6,339 nt of DNA from Nitrospinota bacterium (GTDB taxonomy: Bacteria > Nitrospinota_A > JADGAW01). How positions within the stretch are numbered: position 1 is the first letter of the stretch; each line of letters starts with the position of its first letter. The notes beneath the pieces are model-generated. The model was not told where the DNA came from, made no database searches, and saw only the letters and a program-made list of their open reading frames with translations. The DNA is taken from assembly GCA_015231815.1 (NCBI GenBank), contig JADGAW010000128.1:1-6339 (forward strand), read 5' to 3'. Below are positions 6,301-6,339 of this stretch, in pieces. The position numbers and the translations under genes were made by a program.

Positions 6301-6339
6301 AAGAATAGAATTGCTAAAATAGGCTAGATAAATAGCATT

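Overview
The window is AT-rich bacterial chromosomal DNA. From left to right it holds the 3' part of smc (chromosome condensation), a small toxin-antitoxin pair, a gene-poor stretch, and a complete uvrB (nucleotide excision repair) on the opposite strand. The low G+C content, lysine- and glutamate-rich proteins, and the style of the Smc and UvrB sequences suggest a Gram-negative anaerobe-like lineage such as Deferribacterota or Desulfobacterota. That placement is a weak inference from reading, not a search result.

Region 1 (bases 1-3139, + strand): the smc reading frame is already open at the left edge, in the frame starting at base 2, and runs to a TAA. It lacks only the N-terminal ATPase part with Walker A. 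It carries the two long coiled-coil arms, the hinge, and the C-terminal ATPase head. Two features depart from the family norm. The ABC signature reads LSSGEK instead of LSGGEK, and the glycine pairs usually found near the end of the hinge are not visible. Region 2 (3140-3436) holds no convincing gene. Its right end is a regulatory strip with 11-bp direct repeats, small palindromes and a near-consensus sigma70-type promoter.

Region 3 (3437-3951, + strand): a BrnT-like toxin gene and a ribbon-helix-helix (BrnA/CopG-like) antitoxin gene overlap by ATGA. The promoter's -10 box ends only 5 bases before the toxin ATG, so the toxin is probably read from a leaderless message, while the antitoxin has a clear Shine-Dalgarno site inside the toxin gene. 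Region 4 (3952-4320) has no recognisable gene. It contains several inverted repeats and, on the minus strand, two short open frames joined by ATGA that may be a decayed gene or a pair of tiny genes.

Region 5 (4321-6300, - strand): full-length uvrB with all helicase motifs, the beta-hairpin tyrosines and the C-terminal UVR domain. It converges on the toxin-antitoxin module. The two housekeeping genes are functionally unrelated to each other and to the TA pair. The simplest reading is that the TA module sits as a small accessory insertion in an intergenic space between them.
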